A stretch of DNA of 61,144 nt from assembly GCF_000248075.1 (NCBI RefSeq), contig NZ_BAFB01000144.1:1-61144 (forward strand). The letters are read 5' to 3'. This DNA is from Gordonia otitidis NBRC 100426. GTDB lineage: Bacteria > Actinomycetota > Actinomycetes > Mycobacteriales > Mycobacteriaceae. Below the pieces are notes generated by a model, which saw only the letters and a program-made list of their open reading frames with translations, was not told the DNA's origin and ran no database searches. Each line of letters opens with the position of its first letter. The stretch's first letter is position 1. A program made the translations under genes and the position numbers. This document shows positions 18,707-28,049 of this stretch, piece by piece.

Positions 18707-20536
18707 GTGCTCCGCACGCATTTCGCCGGTTCGCTGCGGCGCGCCGATGCATCGCAGACCGTCACCGTCGCCGGCTGGGTTGCGCGTCGCCGCGATCATG
18801 GCGGCGTCGTGTTCATCGACCTGCGTGACAGCTCCGGGCTGGTACAGGTCGTGTTCCGCGACGAGTCGGTCGCCGAGAAGGCTCACCGTCTGCGCGCCGA
18901 GTACGTCGTCAAGGTCACCGGCGTCGTCGAGGAGCGGCCCGAGGGCAGCGAGAACCTCAACCTGCTGTCGGGTGATATCGAGATCAATGCGACCGACCTG
19001 GAGGTCCTCAACGAGTCGGCGCCGCTGCCGTTCCAGCTCGACGAGAGCCCCGGTGAGGAAGCGCGCCTGCGTTACCGCTACATCGACCTGCGACGCGAGG
19101 GTCCCGCCGCGGCGATCCGACTGCGCTCCAAGGCGAACGCGGCTGCACGTGGTGTGCTGGCCGCTCACGACTTCGTCGAGATCGAGACGCCGACGCTGAC
19201 CAGGTCGACGCCCGAGGGCGCCCGCGACTTCCTCGTCCCGGCGCGTCTGCAACCGGGAACGTTCTACGCCCTCCCGCAGAGCCCGCAGCTGTTCAAACAG
19301 CTCCTCATGGTGGCCGGCATGGAGCGCTACTACCAGATCGCACGGGCCTACCGCGACGAGGACTTCCGCGCCGACCGCCAGCCCGAGTTCACCCAGCTCG
19401 ACATCGAGATGAGCTTCGTCGACGAGGACGACGTCATCGCGCTCTCCGAGGAGATCCTCGTGGCGCTGTGGCGTCTGATCGGCGTCGAGATCTCCACGCC
19501 GATCCCGCGGATGACCTACGCCGACGCGATGCGGCGCTTCGGTTCCGACAAGCCGGACCTGCGGTTCGGGATCGAACTCGTCGAATGCACCGAGTTCTTC
19601 GCCGACACGCCCTTCCGCGTCTTCCAGGCGCCGTACGTGGGCGCAGTGGTCATGGAGGGCGGTGCGTCGCAGCCGCGCCGCACACTCGACGCCTGGCAGG
19701 AATGGGCCAAACAGCGCGGAGCCAAGGGCCTTGCCTACGTGCTCGTCGGCGAGGACGGCACCCTCGGCGGTCCGGTCGCCAAGAACCTCTCCGACGCCGA
19801 GCGTGAGGGCCTCGCCGCGCATGTCGGCGCGAAGCCCGGCGACTGTGTGTTCTTCGCCGCGGGTCCCGCCAAGGCACAGCGCGCGCTTCTGGGAGCCGCG
19901 CGCAGCGAGATCGCGGTGCGACTCGGGCTCATCCCCGCACCGGGCGAGCCGGTCGATCCGGCGACCGCCGACTGGGCGTTCACGTGGATCGTCGACGCCC
20001 CACTGTTCGAGCCTGCGGACGACGCCACCGCGTCAGGAGACGTCGCCGTGGGCTCGGGAGCCTGGACCGCGGTGCACCATGCGTTCACCTCGCCCAAGCC
20101 CGAGTCGGTCGAGACCCTCGAGTCCGATCCGGGAGCAGCACTGGCCTACGCCTACGACATCGTGTGCAACGGCAACGAGATCGGGGGCGGATCGATCCGC
20201 ATCCACCGTCGCGACATCCAGGAACGCGTCTTCGCGATCATGGGCATCGATCACGACGAGGCGCAGGAGAAGTTCGGCTTCCTGCTCGATGCCTTCGCGT
20301 ACGGCGCACCGCCACACGGCGGCATCGCGTTCGGCTGGGACCGGATCACGGCACTGCTGGCGGGGGAGAGTTCCATCCGTGAGGTCATCGCGTTCCCCAA
20401 GTCGGGCGGTGGCGTCGACCCGCTCACCGACGCGCCCGCCCCGATCACCGCGGCGCAGCGCAAGGAGTCGGGCATCGACGCCAAGCCCAAGCCGAAGGGG
20501 GAACCCGTCCAGGGATCGGCGAAGCCCGCAAGCTGA
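18707..20536 (+). CDS. aspS: Aspartate-tRNA(Asp/Asn) ligase
   Basis: This class II synthetase charges tRNA-Asp. The 609-residue product is the long bacterial type: N-terminal OB-fold anticodon domain ([21 protein letters not shown]), catalytic core with motif 2 ([22 protein letters not shown]), an inserted GAD domain in the middle (about 290-420), and motif 3 ([15 protein letters not shown]). Mycobacterial counterparts are non-discriminating and also make Asp-tRNA-Asn for GatCAB; whether that holds here cannot be read directly. GTG 18707 is preceded by GGAAGG at the right distance. Confidence 0.97.
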   Translation: MLRTHFAGSLRRADASQTVTVAGWVARRRDHGGVVFIDLRDSSGLVQVVFRDESVAEKAHRLRAEYVVKVTGVVEERPEGSENLNLLSGDIEINATDLEVLNESAPLPFQLDESPGEEARLRYRYIDLRREGPAAAIRLRSKANAAARGVLAAHDFVEIETPTLTRSTPEGARDFLVPARLQPGTFYALPQSPQLFKQLLMVAGMERYYQIARAYRDEDFRADRQPEFTQLDIEMSFVDEDDVIALSEEILVALWRLIGVEISTPIPRMTYADAMRRFGSDKPDLRFGIELVECTEFFADTPFRVFQAPYVGAVVMEGGASQPRRTLDAWQEWAKQRGAKGLAYVLVGEDGTLGGPVAKNLSDAEREGLAAHVGAKPGDCVFFAAGPAKAQRALLGAARSEIAVRLGLIPAPGEPVDPATADWAFTWIVDAPLFEPADDATASGDVAVGSGAWTAVHHAFTSPKPESVETLESDPGAALAYAYDIVCNGNEIGGGSIRIHRRDIQERVFAIMGIDHDEAQEKFGFLLDAFAYGAPPHGGIAFGWDRITALLAGESSIREVIAFPKSGGGVDPLTDAPAPITAAQRKESGIDAKPKPKGEPVQGSAKPAS

Positions 20537-20636
20537 CCGCATAAGTGTCGGCCGGTGCGTGAGACGCGTCGCAGGCAGTGGCGTCGGTGACCTCACACCG
20601 GGCACACGGGCGTCATCTGTGCTGAGATTTCTACCC

Positions 20637-20681
20637 ATGGGGACGTATCTGCTCGACGACCTCCGGGAGGACGACCGGTGA
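20637..20681 (+). CDS. Possible 14-codon leader peptide upstream of the transglutaminase gene
   Basis: ATG 20637 opens a short frame encoding MGTYLLDDLREDDR. Its TGA overlaps the GTG of the following large gene (GTGA), the same coupling seen at other junctions in the window. No ribosome-binding site is visible for the short frame itself, and the frame also carries the GGGAGG site used by the next gene. It may simply be chance. Confidence 0.25.
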   Translation: MGTYLLDDLREDDR

Positions 20682-23600
20682 CAATCAAAGTGGCGCTCGA
20701 ACATCGCACGGCATACGCGTTCGATCGACCGGTCAAGATCTACCCGCACGTGGTGCGCTTGCGTCCGGCCCCGCATTCGCGCACTCCGATCGAGGCGTAT
20801 TCGCTCAAGGTAGAGCCCGAGGGACACTTCCTGAACTGGCAGCAGGACGCGTTCAGCAATTATCAGGCGCGCCTTGTGTTTCCGGAGCCGTCGTCGTCGC
20901 TGTCGATCACCGTGAGTCTCGTCGCCGACCTCACGGCGATCAACCCGTTCGACTTCTTCATCGAGGACTGGGCCGAGGACTACGGATTCACCTATCCCGA
21001 CGAACTCCGCGAGGATCTCGAGGTCTACCTGCGGCCTGTCGGGGTCACCGAGGGTGAATTCTCGGGCGCTCCGGTGCATCCCGCTGTCGCGGAGTTCGCC
21101 GCAGCCAACAAGCCCACGTCGACCACGCGCATCATCGACTTTCTCGTGTCGCTGAACCAGGCCGTGCGCGACGCCGTCGGCTACACGGTCCGGCTCGAAC
21201 AGGGCGTGCAGACGCCGGAGTTCACGCTCTCGAGCGCCATCGGCTCGTGCCGCGACTCGGCGTGGCTGCTGGTGGCCCTGCTGCGTGAACTCGGTCTCGC
21301 CGCGCGTTTCGTGTCCGGCTACCTGGTGCAGCTGACCTCCGACGTGAAGTCACTCGACGGCCCATCGGGCCCCGCCGCCGACTTCACCGATCTGCACGCG
21401 TGGACCGAGGTCTATCTTCCCGGCGCGGGTTGGGTCGGCATGGACCCGACGTCAGGTCTGTTCGCGGGCGAGGGGCACATCCCGCTCGCCGCGACGCCGA
21501 CGCCCGGCGGCGCCGCTCCGATCACCGGTGCCACGGGACCGTGCCACGCGACGCTCGACTTCTCCAACACCGTCACCCGTTTCCACGAGGACCCTCGGGT
21601 TACGTTGCCCTACACCGAATCCCAGTGGGATCGGGTCGTCGAACTCGGTGCGGCGGTCGACGCGAAGATGGCCGAGAACGACGTCCGGCTCACGATGGGT
21701 GGTGAGCCGACGTTCGTCTCACTCGACAACCAGAGCGACCCGGAGTGGACCACCGCCGCCGACGGGCCGCACAAGCGGGAGCTGGCGTCGAAGCTTGCCG
21801 GCCGCCTCGCCGACGACTACGCGCCCACGGGCCTGGTGCAGCGCAGTCAGGGCAAGTGGTATCCGGGAGAACCGTTGCCGCGCTGGCAGATCGCTGTCAT
21901 GTGGCGGACCGACGGTCAGCCGATCTGGCGTCGACGTGACCTACTCGCCGACCCGTGGCAGACCAGGGCCAAGGCAGCCGAGGCGATGTCGCTCGAAGCG
22001 TCTGGACCGAAACCGGGTTCCGGTGCCGACCCGTCGGCCGAGAAACTGCTGTCGGCGTTCGCCTCCGCGCTGGGGCTGCCCGGCTCGCAGGTGATGCCCG
22101 CATTCGAGGATCCGTTGGTGCGGATGCGCGAGTTGTCGGCACTCCCGCCGGGCGACCCGGGTTCGGACCCCACACTCCCCGCGGCGCGTGCGGCGGCGTG
22201 GGCGAGTGCCGCGGCAGCGGCGGTCGACGCCGATTCCGACATCGAGCCGGCCGACGATTCCACCGAGGCGCGTCGTGAACTGCTCGCCTCGCTGGATGCG
22301 TCGGTCACCGACCCCACGGCATTCGTCCTGCCGCTGAGCCGTTCCGAGGACGGCACGGCGTGGCAGAGCGCACGCTGGACGACGCGGCGCGGACGCCTGG
22401 TGCTCACGCCCGGCACCTCGCCCGCTGGGCTGCGACTCCCGCTCAACTCGTTGTCGTGGGGTCCGGCGCCCGTCCTCTACGAAGCCGACCCCTCCGTACG
22501 CGCGGATCCGCTGCCCGACGATGTGGTAGAAGCACTGGGCCGCACCGTCACCGACGTCAGTCCCGCCGCCTTCGTGCCGCGCACCGCGCTGGTCGCCGAG
22601 AAGCGTGGAGACGTGTTGTACGTGTTCCTGCCGCCGACCGCCGAACTCGAGGAGTATCTGGCGATCGTCGAGATGATCGAGAATGCGGCTGCAGCGATCG
22701 ACACCCCGGTCGTCGTCGAGGGCTACGGCCCGCCGGCCGACGCCCGGCTCACGACGCTGACGGTGACCCCTGACCCGGGCGTCATCGAGGTCAACGTCCA
22801 GCCGACGAGCAGTTTCGCCGAGCAGGCCGAGCTGCTCGATTCGCTGTACGACCACGCGCGGCACGCCCGTCTGGGCACCGAGACGTTCGATCTCGATGGT
22901 AGCCACGGGGGCACCGGCGGCGGAAACCACATCACGCTCGGCGGTTCGACCCCCGCGGATTCGCCGCTGCTGCGCCGCCCGGACCTGTTGGTCTCGATGC
23001 TGACGTACTGGCAGCGCCACCCGTCGTTGTCCTACCTGTTCAGTGGCAAGTTCATCGGGACGACGTCGCAGGCGCCGCGCGCGGACGAGGGGCGCGAGTC
23101 GTCGCTCTACGAGATGGAGATCGCGTTCGCCGAGATCGACCGGCTCGCAGTGAAGGGAGAGCCTGCGCGCGGAGCTGACGCCCCGCCCAACCCGTGGGTC
23201 ACCGACCGCGCGTTGCGGCATCTGCTCACCGACATCACCGGCAACACCCACCGGGCCGAGTTCTGCATCGACAAGCTCTACAGTCCCGACTCGGCACGCG
23301 GCAGGCTCGGGCTGCTCGAACTGCGCGGATTCGAGATGCCCCCGCATCACCGCATGGCGATGGTGCAGTCGCTGCTCGTCCGTTCGCTGGTCTCGTGGTT
23401 CTGGGAGAAGCCCTACCGCAGCAGGCTCATCCGCCACGGCGCAGACCTGCACGGCAAGCATCTGCTGCCGCACTACGTCATCGCCGACATCGCACAGGTG
23501 GCAGAGGAACTCCGCGAGGCCGGCTATCCGTTCGACACCGCTTGGCTCGACCCCTTCACGGAATTCCGCTTCCCACGGCTCGGCACGGTCGCGATCCGCG

Positions 23601-23830
23601 AGTACGAGGTCGAGCTGCGCGGCGCCATCGAACCGTGGAACACGCTCGGTGAGGAGTCGACCGGCACCGGTACGGCGCGGTACGTCGACTCGTCGATCGA
23701 GCGCGTGCAGGTGCGTGTGCAGGGCGCCGAGGACGAGCGTTTCGTGTTGACGTGCAACGGCTATCCCATCCCGCTGACCAGCACGGGCAGACCGGGCGAA
23801 CGGGTCGCGGGAATCCGCTTCCGTGCCTGA
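20678..23830 (+). CDS. Transglutaminase-like/DUF2126 protein, ended early by an in-frame TGA
   Basis: The 1050-residue product has an N-terminal bacterial transglutaminase region and a long DUF2126 region. The cysteine-protease-type triad is visible as Cys in AIGSCRDSAW (about 190), His in TDLHAWTEVYLPG (about 239) and Asp in GMDPTSGLF. DUF2126 markers include MGGEPTFVSLDNQSDPEW, HGGTGGGNHITLGG and LRGFEMPPHHRM. The family counterpart is Rv2566. GTG 20678 follows GGGAGG. The reading frame stops at TGA 23828-23830 after FRA, exactly where I expect Trp of the conserved RAWQPPS segment, and about 104 more family-like codons follow in the same frame. So this is a truncated or read-through product. 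Confidence 0.85.
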   Translation: MTIKVALEHRTAYAFDRPVKIYPHVVRLRPAPHSRTPIEAYSLKVEPEGHFLNWQQDAFSNYQARLVFPEPSSSLSITVSLVADLTAINPFDFFIEDWAEDYGFTYPDELREDLEVYLRPVGVTEGEFSGAPVHPAVAEFAAANKPTSTTRIIDFLVSLNQAVRDAVGYTVRLEQGVQTPEFTLSSAIGSCRDSAWLLVALLRELGLAARFVSGYLVQLTSDVKSLDGPSGPAADFTDLHAWTEVYLPGAGWVGMDPTSGLFAGEGHIPLAATPTPGGAAPITGATGPCHATLDFSNTVTRFHEDPRVTLPYTESQWDRVVELGAAVDAKMAENDVRLTMGGEPTFVSLDNQSDPEWTTAADGPHKRELASKLAGRLADDYAPTGLVQRSQGKWYPGEPLPRWQIAVMWRTDGQPIWRRRDLLADPWQTRAKAAEAMSLEASGPKPGSGADPSAEKLLSAFASALGLPGSQVMPAFEDPLVRMRELSALPPGDPGSDPTLPAARAAAWASAAAAAVDADSDIEPADDSTEARRELLASLDASVTDPTAFVLPLSRSEDGTAWQSARWTTRRGRLVLTPGTSPAGLRLPLNSLSWGPAPVLYEADPSVRADPLPDDVVEALGRTVTDVSPAAFVPRTALVAEKRGDVLYVFLPPTAELEEYLAIVEMIENAAAAIDTPVVVEGYGPPADARLTTLTVTPDPGVIEVNVQPTSSFAEQAELLDSLYDHARHARLGTETFDLDGSHGGTGGGNHITLGGSTPADSPLLRRPDLLVSMLTYWQRHPSLSYLFSGKFIGTTSQAPRADEGRESSLYEMEIAFAEIDRLAVKGEPARGADAPPNPWVTDRALRHLLTDITGNTHRAEFCIDKLYSPDSARGRLGLLELRGFEMPPHHRMAMVQSLLVRSLVSWFWEKPYRSRLIRHGADLHGKHLLPHYVIADIAQVAEELREAGYPFDTAWLDPFTEFRFPRLGTVAIREYEVELRGAIEPWNTLGEESTGTGTARYVDSSIERVQVRVQGAEDERFVLTCNGYPIPLTSTGRPGERVAGIRFRA

Positions 23831-24145
23831 CAGCCGCCGAGTGCCCTGCACCCGACCATCAGCATCGACACACCACTGACCTTCGATCTGGTCGACACCC
23901 TGGCGGGTCGGTCCGTCGGTGGTGCGACCTACCACGTCGTGCATCCGGGTGGGCGCGCCTACGACCGCCCGCCGGTCAACGCCGTGGAGGCCGAGTCCCG
24001 GCGAAACGGCCGATTCGAGGCCGCCGGGCACACCAGCGGCTCCGTCGACGTCGGTCTCCTGCGTGAGCGGGTCGCCCGCATGGCCACCGACAGTGGGGTC
24101 CCGACGATCCTGGATCTGCGCCGGGCACGTACAGTTCTTCGGTGA
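23831..24145 (+). pseudogene. In-frame C-terminal remainder of the DUF2126 gene after the TGA
   Basis: Directly after TGA 23828-23830, the same frame continues for 104 codons: QPPSALHPTISID, LTFDLVDTLAGRSVGGATYHV, VHPGGRAYDRPPVNAVEAESRR and GRFEAAGHTSG. These match the conserved end of DUF2126 proteins as I know them. The frame ends at TGA 24143-24145, which overlaps the next gene's GTG by four bases, as expected for the original gene end. A single base change (TGG to TGA) would explain the break. An ATG at 23939 could start only a fragment. Confidence 0.8.
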
Positions 24146-26889
24146 CTGTTTCAGCGGGTGGCGGTGTGCCCGCGGTGTTCGACAGATACCGGTCCGACGG
24201 TTACACGCTGTTCGATCTCGGGCAGCTGCGGGACGGTGTCGCACCGGCTGCCGCGCGCAATCATTACGACGAGGTACTCGACGCCACGGGCGTGACCCGG
24301 CCGGCATGGGAAGACCTCGTCGCGGGCTATGAGCTGCGGGGCGACGCCCGACTGCGCGCCTCGGCCGCCCGCCTGGCGTCGGCGGTCTCCGACGAGGGCG
24401 TGGTCTACAACCAGGTCGAGGGCACCACGACCGTCCCGCGTCCGTGGCTGCTCGACGCCGTGCCGCTGATCGTCGACGGCGTCGAATGGGCAGAACTGGA
24501 AAAGGCGATCACCCAGCGTTCGACGCTGCTCGATCTGATCCTGCGCGACATCTACCGCGACCAGAAGACCATCAACGCTGGCCTGATCCCGCCCGAGATG
24601 GTCTTCGGCCACCCGGGCTACATTCGCAAGGCCGCTCGGCTGGAGGTCGCGGGCCCGCATGCACTGTTCCTGCACGCCCTCGACCTCGGACGGCTCTCGG
24701 ATGGGACCTTCGCCGTCTACGGCGACCGCACGCAGGCGCCGTCGGGAGTCGGGTTCGCCATCGCCGACAGGCGACTGATCTCACGCACGTTCCCGCAACT
24801 GTTCCAACGCTGCGCACCCCGCCCGATGTCCACCTTCGCGGGCACGCTGCGGCTCGCGCTGACCGACTACGCCCCGCCTGGCGTCGACGACCCGACAGTC
24901 GCGGTGTTCAGTCCCGGCAGCATGTCCGAGACCTTCTTCGACCAGGCGTATCTGGCGTCGGTCCTCGGTTTCCCGCTGGTCGAGGGCGCCGACCTCACCG
25001 TCCGCGACGGTGCGCTCTACATGCGGTCTCTCGGCAAGTACAAGCGGGTCGACGTCCTGCTGCGCCGCGTCGACGCCGCCTACTGCGATCCACTCGATCT
25101 ACGAACCAACTCACGGCTCGGCGTCGCCGGCCTCGTCGAGGCCATCTCGCGCGGAAACGTCACCGTCGTCAACACACTTGGCAGCGGGGTGCTCGAGAAT
25201 CCGGCTTTGAACACCGTGCTGGCCAAGGTCGCACCGATGCTCATCGACGAGGAACTCGCACTCGGGGCCGTACCCACGTACTGGGCGGGGGATGCGTCCG
25301 ACCGTTCGAAGATGCTTGCGTCTCTCGACTCGCTCGTCCTGACGAACTTCCGCACGGGAGAGGAATTCGTGGGTCCTGCGACCGATTCGGCCACCAAGGA
25401 CACGCTGCGCGCGCGGATCAGCGCGGACACGTGGCAGTGGGTGGGCCGGGAGGTCGAGGCCTACTCGGTCGCGCCGAGTCTGACCGAGGCTGCGCTGCCG
25501 ACACAGGGCCGTGGGACCCTTCGCGCCGCGCCGGTGTCGGTGCGTGCGTTCTCGGTCACGCAGGGTCCCACCTACGCGGTGATGCCCGGCGGGTTGGGAT
25601 CGGTTCTCGCCGACGGCGTGATAGGCGCATCGCTGGCCTCCATCGCAGCCAAGGACATCTGGGTCACCAATCCGGATGTGGGAGGCCATGTCTCGCGGCG
25701 CACGGAACTACGCGGAGGCGAACCCGACGACGTGGTCACCATCGCCGCACGGCCCACCTCGACCAGCTACTCAGACATCGCCGCGGCGGCGAGCCCCCGT
25801 GTGCTAGCCGACATGTTCTGGTTCGGCCGATACGGGGAGCGCACCGAGTCGGTCACCCGGTTGGCCAAGGTCGCGCGCGAGCGCTACCAGGACTTCCAGT
25901 ACCGACCGTGGATGTCGGGGACCGCCGCCGTGCCGTTGTTCCTGCACGCGGTCGCCGAAGTGACCGGTACCGCAGGTCTCCTCGGTACCCGCGAGTCGCT
26001 GCTCGACGACGACTCGGCCCTGTCGTCGCTCGAACAGGTCAACGAGGCGATAGTCAAGATCGCCGAACTGACCGTCAACCGCTACACGCCCGGCACCATC
26101 GCACATTCGACGGAACGACTCGTCGCCACCGCTCGAGCCGTCCGCGATCAGATGTCGACGAGCACCTGGATGGTGCTCACACCCATGGAGCGGGCACTCG
26201 AGTCGATGACCCGCCAGATCGAACGTGCGCGCGACGACGTCGGAGCGGGCACAGGGGTCTTCGGCGACGCAGCACTCGATCTCGGACCCGACCTCGCCCG
26301 CACCCACGAGAACATCCTGCACGGCGCTCTCGCGCTGTCGGGCCTGCAGGCCGAGTCGATGGTCCACGACGCCGCATGGCTGCTCATGGACCTCGGCAGG
26401 CGCATCGAGCGGGTCATCACCCTCGCGGACCTCACCAGATCGCTGTTCGCCCAGGAACATCCCCTCGACATGGAGCAGACCCTGCTGGAATCGTTCCTCA
26501 GTGCCACTGAATCGTCGGTGATCTACCGACGACGCAACCGTGGTCTCTACCGCGCGGAAGCCGTCGCAGAACTGCTCATGTTCGACGAGACGAACCCGCG
26601 CGCGATGATCTACCAGCTCAGCAGGATGCGCGATGATCTCACCGCGCTACCCGAAGCGATACGCTCGGCGGCGGCCGAACGTGCCGTCGAGGAGATGGCA
26701 GCAGAGCTACGACGGTGTGATCCCGCCGATCTCAGCCACGTCGGCGCGGACGGAACGCGCGCCGACCTCGTCGAACTGACGCGTGCGCTCCGCGACCACG
26801 CCCGCGAGCTCTCCGATCTGCTCAACCGCACACGATTCGCGCCACCCCGTACCGCGCAACCGATCTGGGGAGGGGGCGGTCCGCTGTGA
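24142..26889 (+). CDS. Circularly permuted ATP-grasp plus alpha-E domain protein
   Basis: The 915-residue product fuses two domains that are separate genes in many bacteria. Residues about 60-470 form the circularly permuted ATP-grasp (DUF404/DUF407) type, with GVVYNQVEG, LDLILRDIYRDQ, FGHPGYIRKA, YGDRTQAPSGVGFA, NTLGSGVLENPAL and LLIDEELALG-like elements. The C-terminal third is an alpha-E (DUF403) helical domain with ADMFWFGRYGERTESVTRLAK and MDLGRRIERVITLADL. ATP-grasp members of this type are predicted amide- or peptide-bond-forming enzymes. The counterpart is Rv2567. It is coupled by 4-bp overlaps to both neighbours, so the three proteins are likely made together. Confidence 0.88.
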   Translation: MTVSAGGGVPAVFDRYRSDGYTLFDLGQLRDGVAPAAARNHYDEVLDATGVTRPAWEDLVAGYELRGDARLRASAARLASAVSDEGVVYNQVEGTTTVPRPWLLDAVPLIVDGVEWAELEKAITQRSTLLDLILRDIYRDQKTINAGLIPPEMVFGHPGYIRKAARLEVAGPHALFLHALDLGRLSDGTFAVYGDRTQAPSGVGFAIADRRLISRTFPQLFQRCAPRPMSTFAGTLRLALTDYAPPGVDDPTVAVFSPGSMSETFFDQAYLASVLGFPLVEGADLTVRDGALYMRSLGKYKRVDVLLRRVDAAYCDPLDLRTNSRLGVAGLVEAISRGNVTVVNTLGSGVLENPALNTVLAKVAPMLIDEELALGAVPTYWAGDASDRSKMLASLDSLVLTNFRTGEEFVGPATDSATKDTLRARISADTWQWVGREVEAYSVAPSLTEAALPTQGRGTLRAAPVSVRAFSVTQGPTYAVMPGGLGSVLADGVIGASLASIAAKDIWVTNPDVGGHVSRRTELRGGEPDDVVTIAARPTSTSYSDIAAAASPRVLADMFWFGRYGERTESVTRLAKVARERYQDFQYRPWMSGTAAVPLFLHAVAEVTGTAGLLGTRESLLDDDSALSSLEQVNEAIVKIAELTVNRYTPGTIAHSTERLVATARAVRDQMSTSTWMVLTPMERALESMTRQIERARDDVGAGTGVFGDAALDLGPDLARTHENILHGALALSGLQAESMVHDAAWLLMDLGRRIERVITLADLTRSLFAQEHPLDMEQTLLESFLSATESSVIYRRRNRGLYRAEAVAELLMFDETNPRAMIYQLSRMRDDLTALPEAIRSAAAERAVEEMAAELRRCDPADLSHVGADGTRADLVELTRALRDHARELSDLLNRTRFAPPRTAQPIWGGGGPL

Positions 26890-27842
26890 CCACACCATCG
26901 AATGCGCCGCAGACCGACGGTTCTGCCGCGCCTGTGGCAAATGGGGCGCCCGGTACCAGGAGGTACCGCGTCTTCCACCGCACGTGTTACACCTACGACG
27001 ACGAGGTGTCGTCGTCGTACGGCCGTTGCTACCTGACGCCCCGCGACCTTCCGTACCAGCGTGTCCACGAGACGGAGACGGTGATCGACCCGGAGCCCGC
27101 GGACCGATCGGTCGGCGTCGACGTGTACGGCAACATCGACGCATACTTCCATGTGCGCGCCGCTCACCGCGTTCTCGAGGTCACCGCGACGTCGATCGTC
27201 GAGGTCGACCCGATCGACCAGGGACTGGTGCACAGCGTCGCGGCCCGCGCGCCGTGGGAGGACGCACGACCAGCCGCGGTCGGTGCGGTGCTCGTCGACG
27301 AGTTCGTACTCGACCTCGACCCTCCGGAGATCACCCAGGCCGTGCGCGACTACGCCGCGGCGGTGTTCACACCGGGACGACCGCTCATCGACGCGATCAC
27401 CGATCTGACCTCGCGGATCTTCTCGGACTTCACCTACCGGTCGGGGTCGACGGCCATCAGCACCCGCGTCGACACGGTTCTCGAACGCCGCATGGGCGTG
27501 TGTCAGGACTTCGCGCGCGTCGCGATCGCCTGCCTGCGCTCGGTCGGGCTGGCGGCGAGGTACGAATCCGGTTACCTCGCGACAGATCCACCACCGGGTA
27601 CCGAGCGCATCTTCGGGGCCGACGCCAGCCATGCGTGGGCGGCGGTCTGGCTCCCGGGGGACCGATGGCTCGCGTTTGATCCGACCAACAACAAGCTCGT
27701 CGACGAACGTCACGTCACGGTCGCGTGGGGCCGCGACTACGACGACGTCCCACCCCTTCGCGGCGTGATCTACACCGATGCGAGCAAGAGCGAGATCGAG
27801 GTCTCCGTCGATGTCAGCCCACTGTCCGAGACCGGATGGTGA
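26886..27842 (+). CDS. Transglutaminase-family protein with N-terminal beta region
   Basis: The 318-residue product has a variable start (25 residues, Ala/Pro/Gly-rich), a bacterial transglutaminase N-terminal region (YRVFHRTCYTYDDEVSSSYG), and the transglutaminase core. The triad is Cys in RMGVCQDFARV (about 204), His in DASHAWAAVWLPG and Asp in AFDPTNNKL. The family includes Rv2569c and generally has protease-like or deamidase-like activity. No signal peptide is present. It is the last gene of the cluster and overlaps the ATP-grasp gene by GTGA. Confidence 0.88.
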   Translation: MTTPSNAPQTDGSAAPVANGAPGTRRYRVFHRTCYTYDDEVSSSYGRCYLTPRDLPYQRVHETETVIDPEPADRSVGVDVYGNIDAYFHVRAAHRVLEVTATSIVEVDPIDQGLVHSVAARAPWEDARPAAVGAVLVDEFVLDLDPPEITQAVRDYAAAVFTPGRPLIDAITDLTSRIFSDFTYRSGSTAISTRVDTVLERRMGVCQDFARVAIACLRSVGLAARYESGYLATDPPPGTERIFGADASHAWAAVWLPGDRWLAFDPTNNKLVDERHVTVAWGRDYDDVPPLRGVIYTDASKSEIEVSVDVSPLSETGW

Positions 27843-28049
27843 CACCACGCCACCACCGTCGATCACGCACGGTCCGCGACCGATGTCGGTCGAATACACG
27901 TCGTCGAACCGAGTCGTCGTCGTTTGCGCCTAAAAAGAAAGTGTTATGACAAAGCTGCAGGTCAAGCGCGTGTTAGTCGTGAGAGGGCGCGTATGTGTGG
28001 AGAAAGTCGATGACGCGTGTCGGCGCCTGCGAGTAAGTTGGTGGCTGCC

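Noticed and set aside
23939-24145. Independent 68-residue gene starting MHPGGRAYD
   Set aside because: Its sequence is the interior of the DUF2126 C-terminus, so it is a fragment, not a separate gene.
21941-24307. 788-codon minus-strand frame opposite the DUF2126 gene
   Set aside because: Opposite-strand shadow with Arg/Gly-rich low-complexity translation; the plus-strand frame is clearly the real gene even across its TGA.
27924-27950. Promoter TTGCGC...TATGAC in the AT-richer spacer before the APH-like kinase
   Set aside because: Spacing is only 15 bases and the boxes are weak; it may still mark a promoter but cannot be supported.
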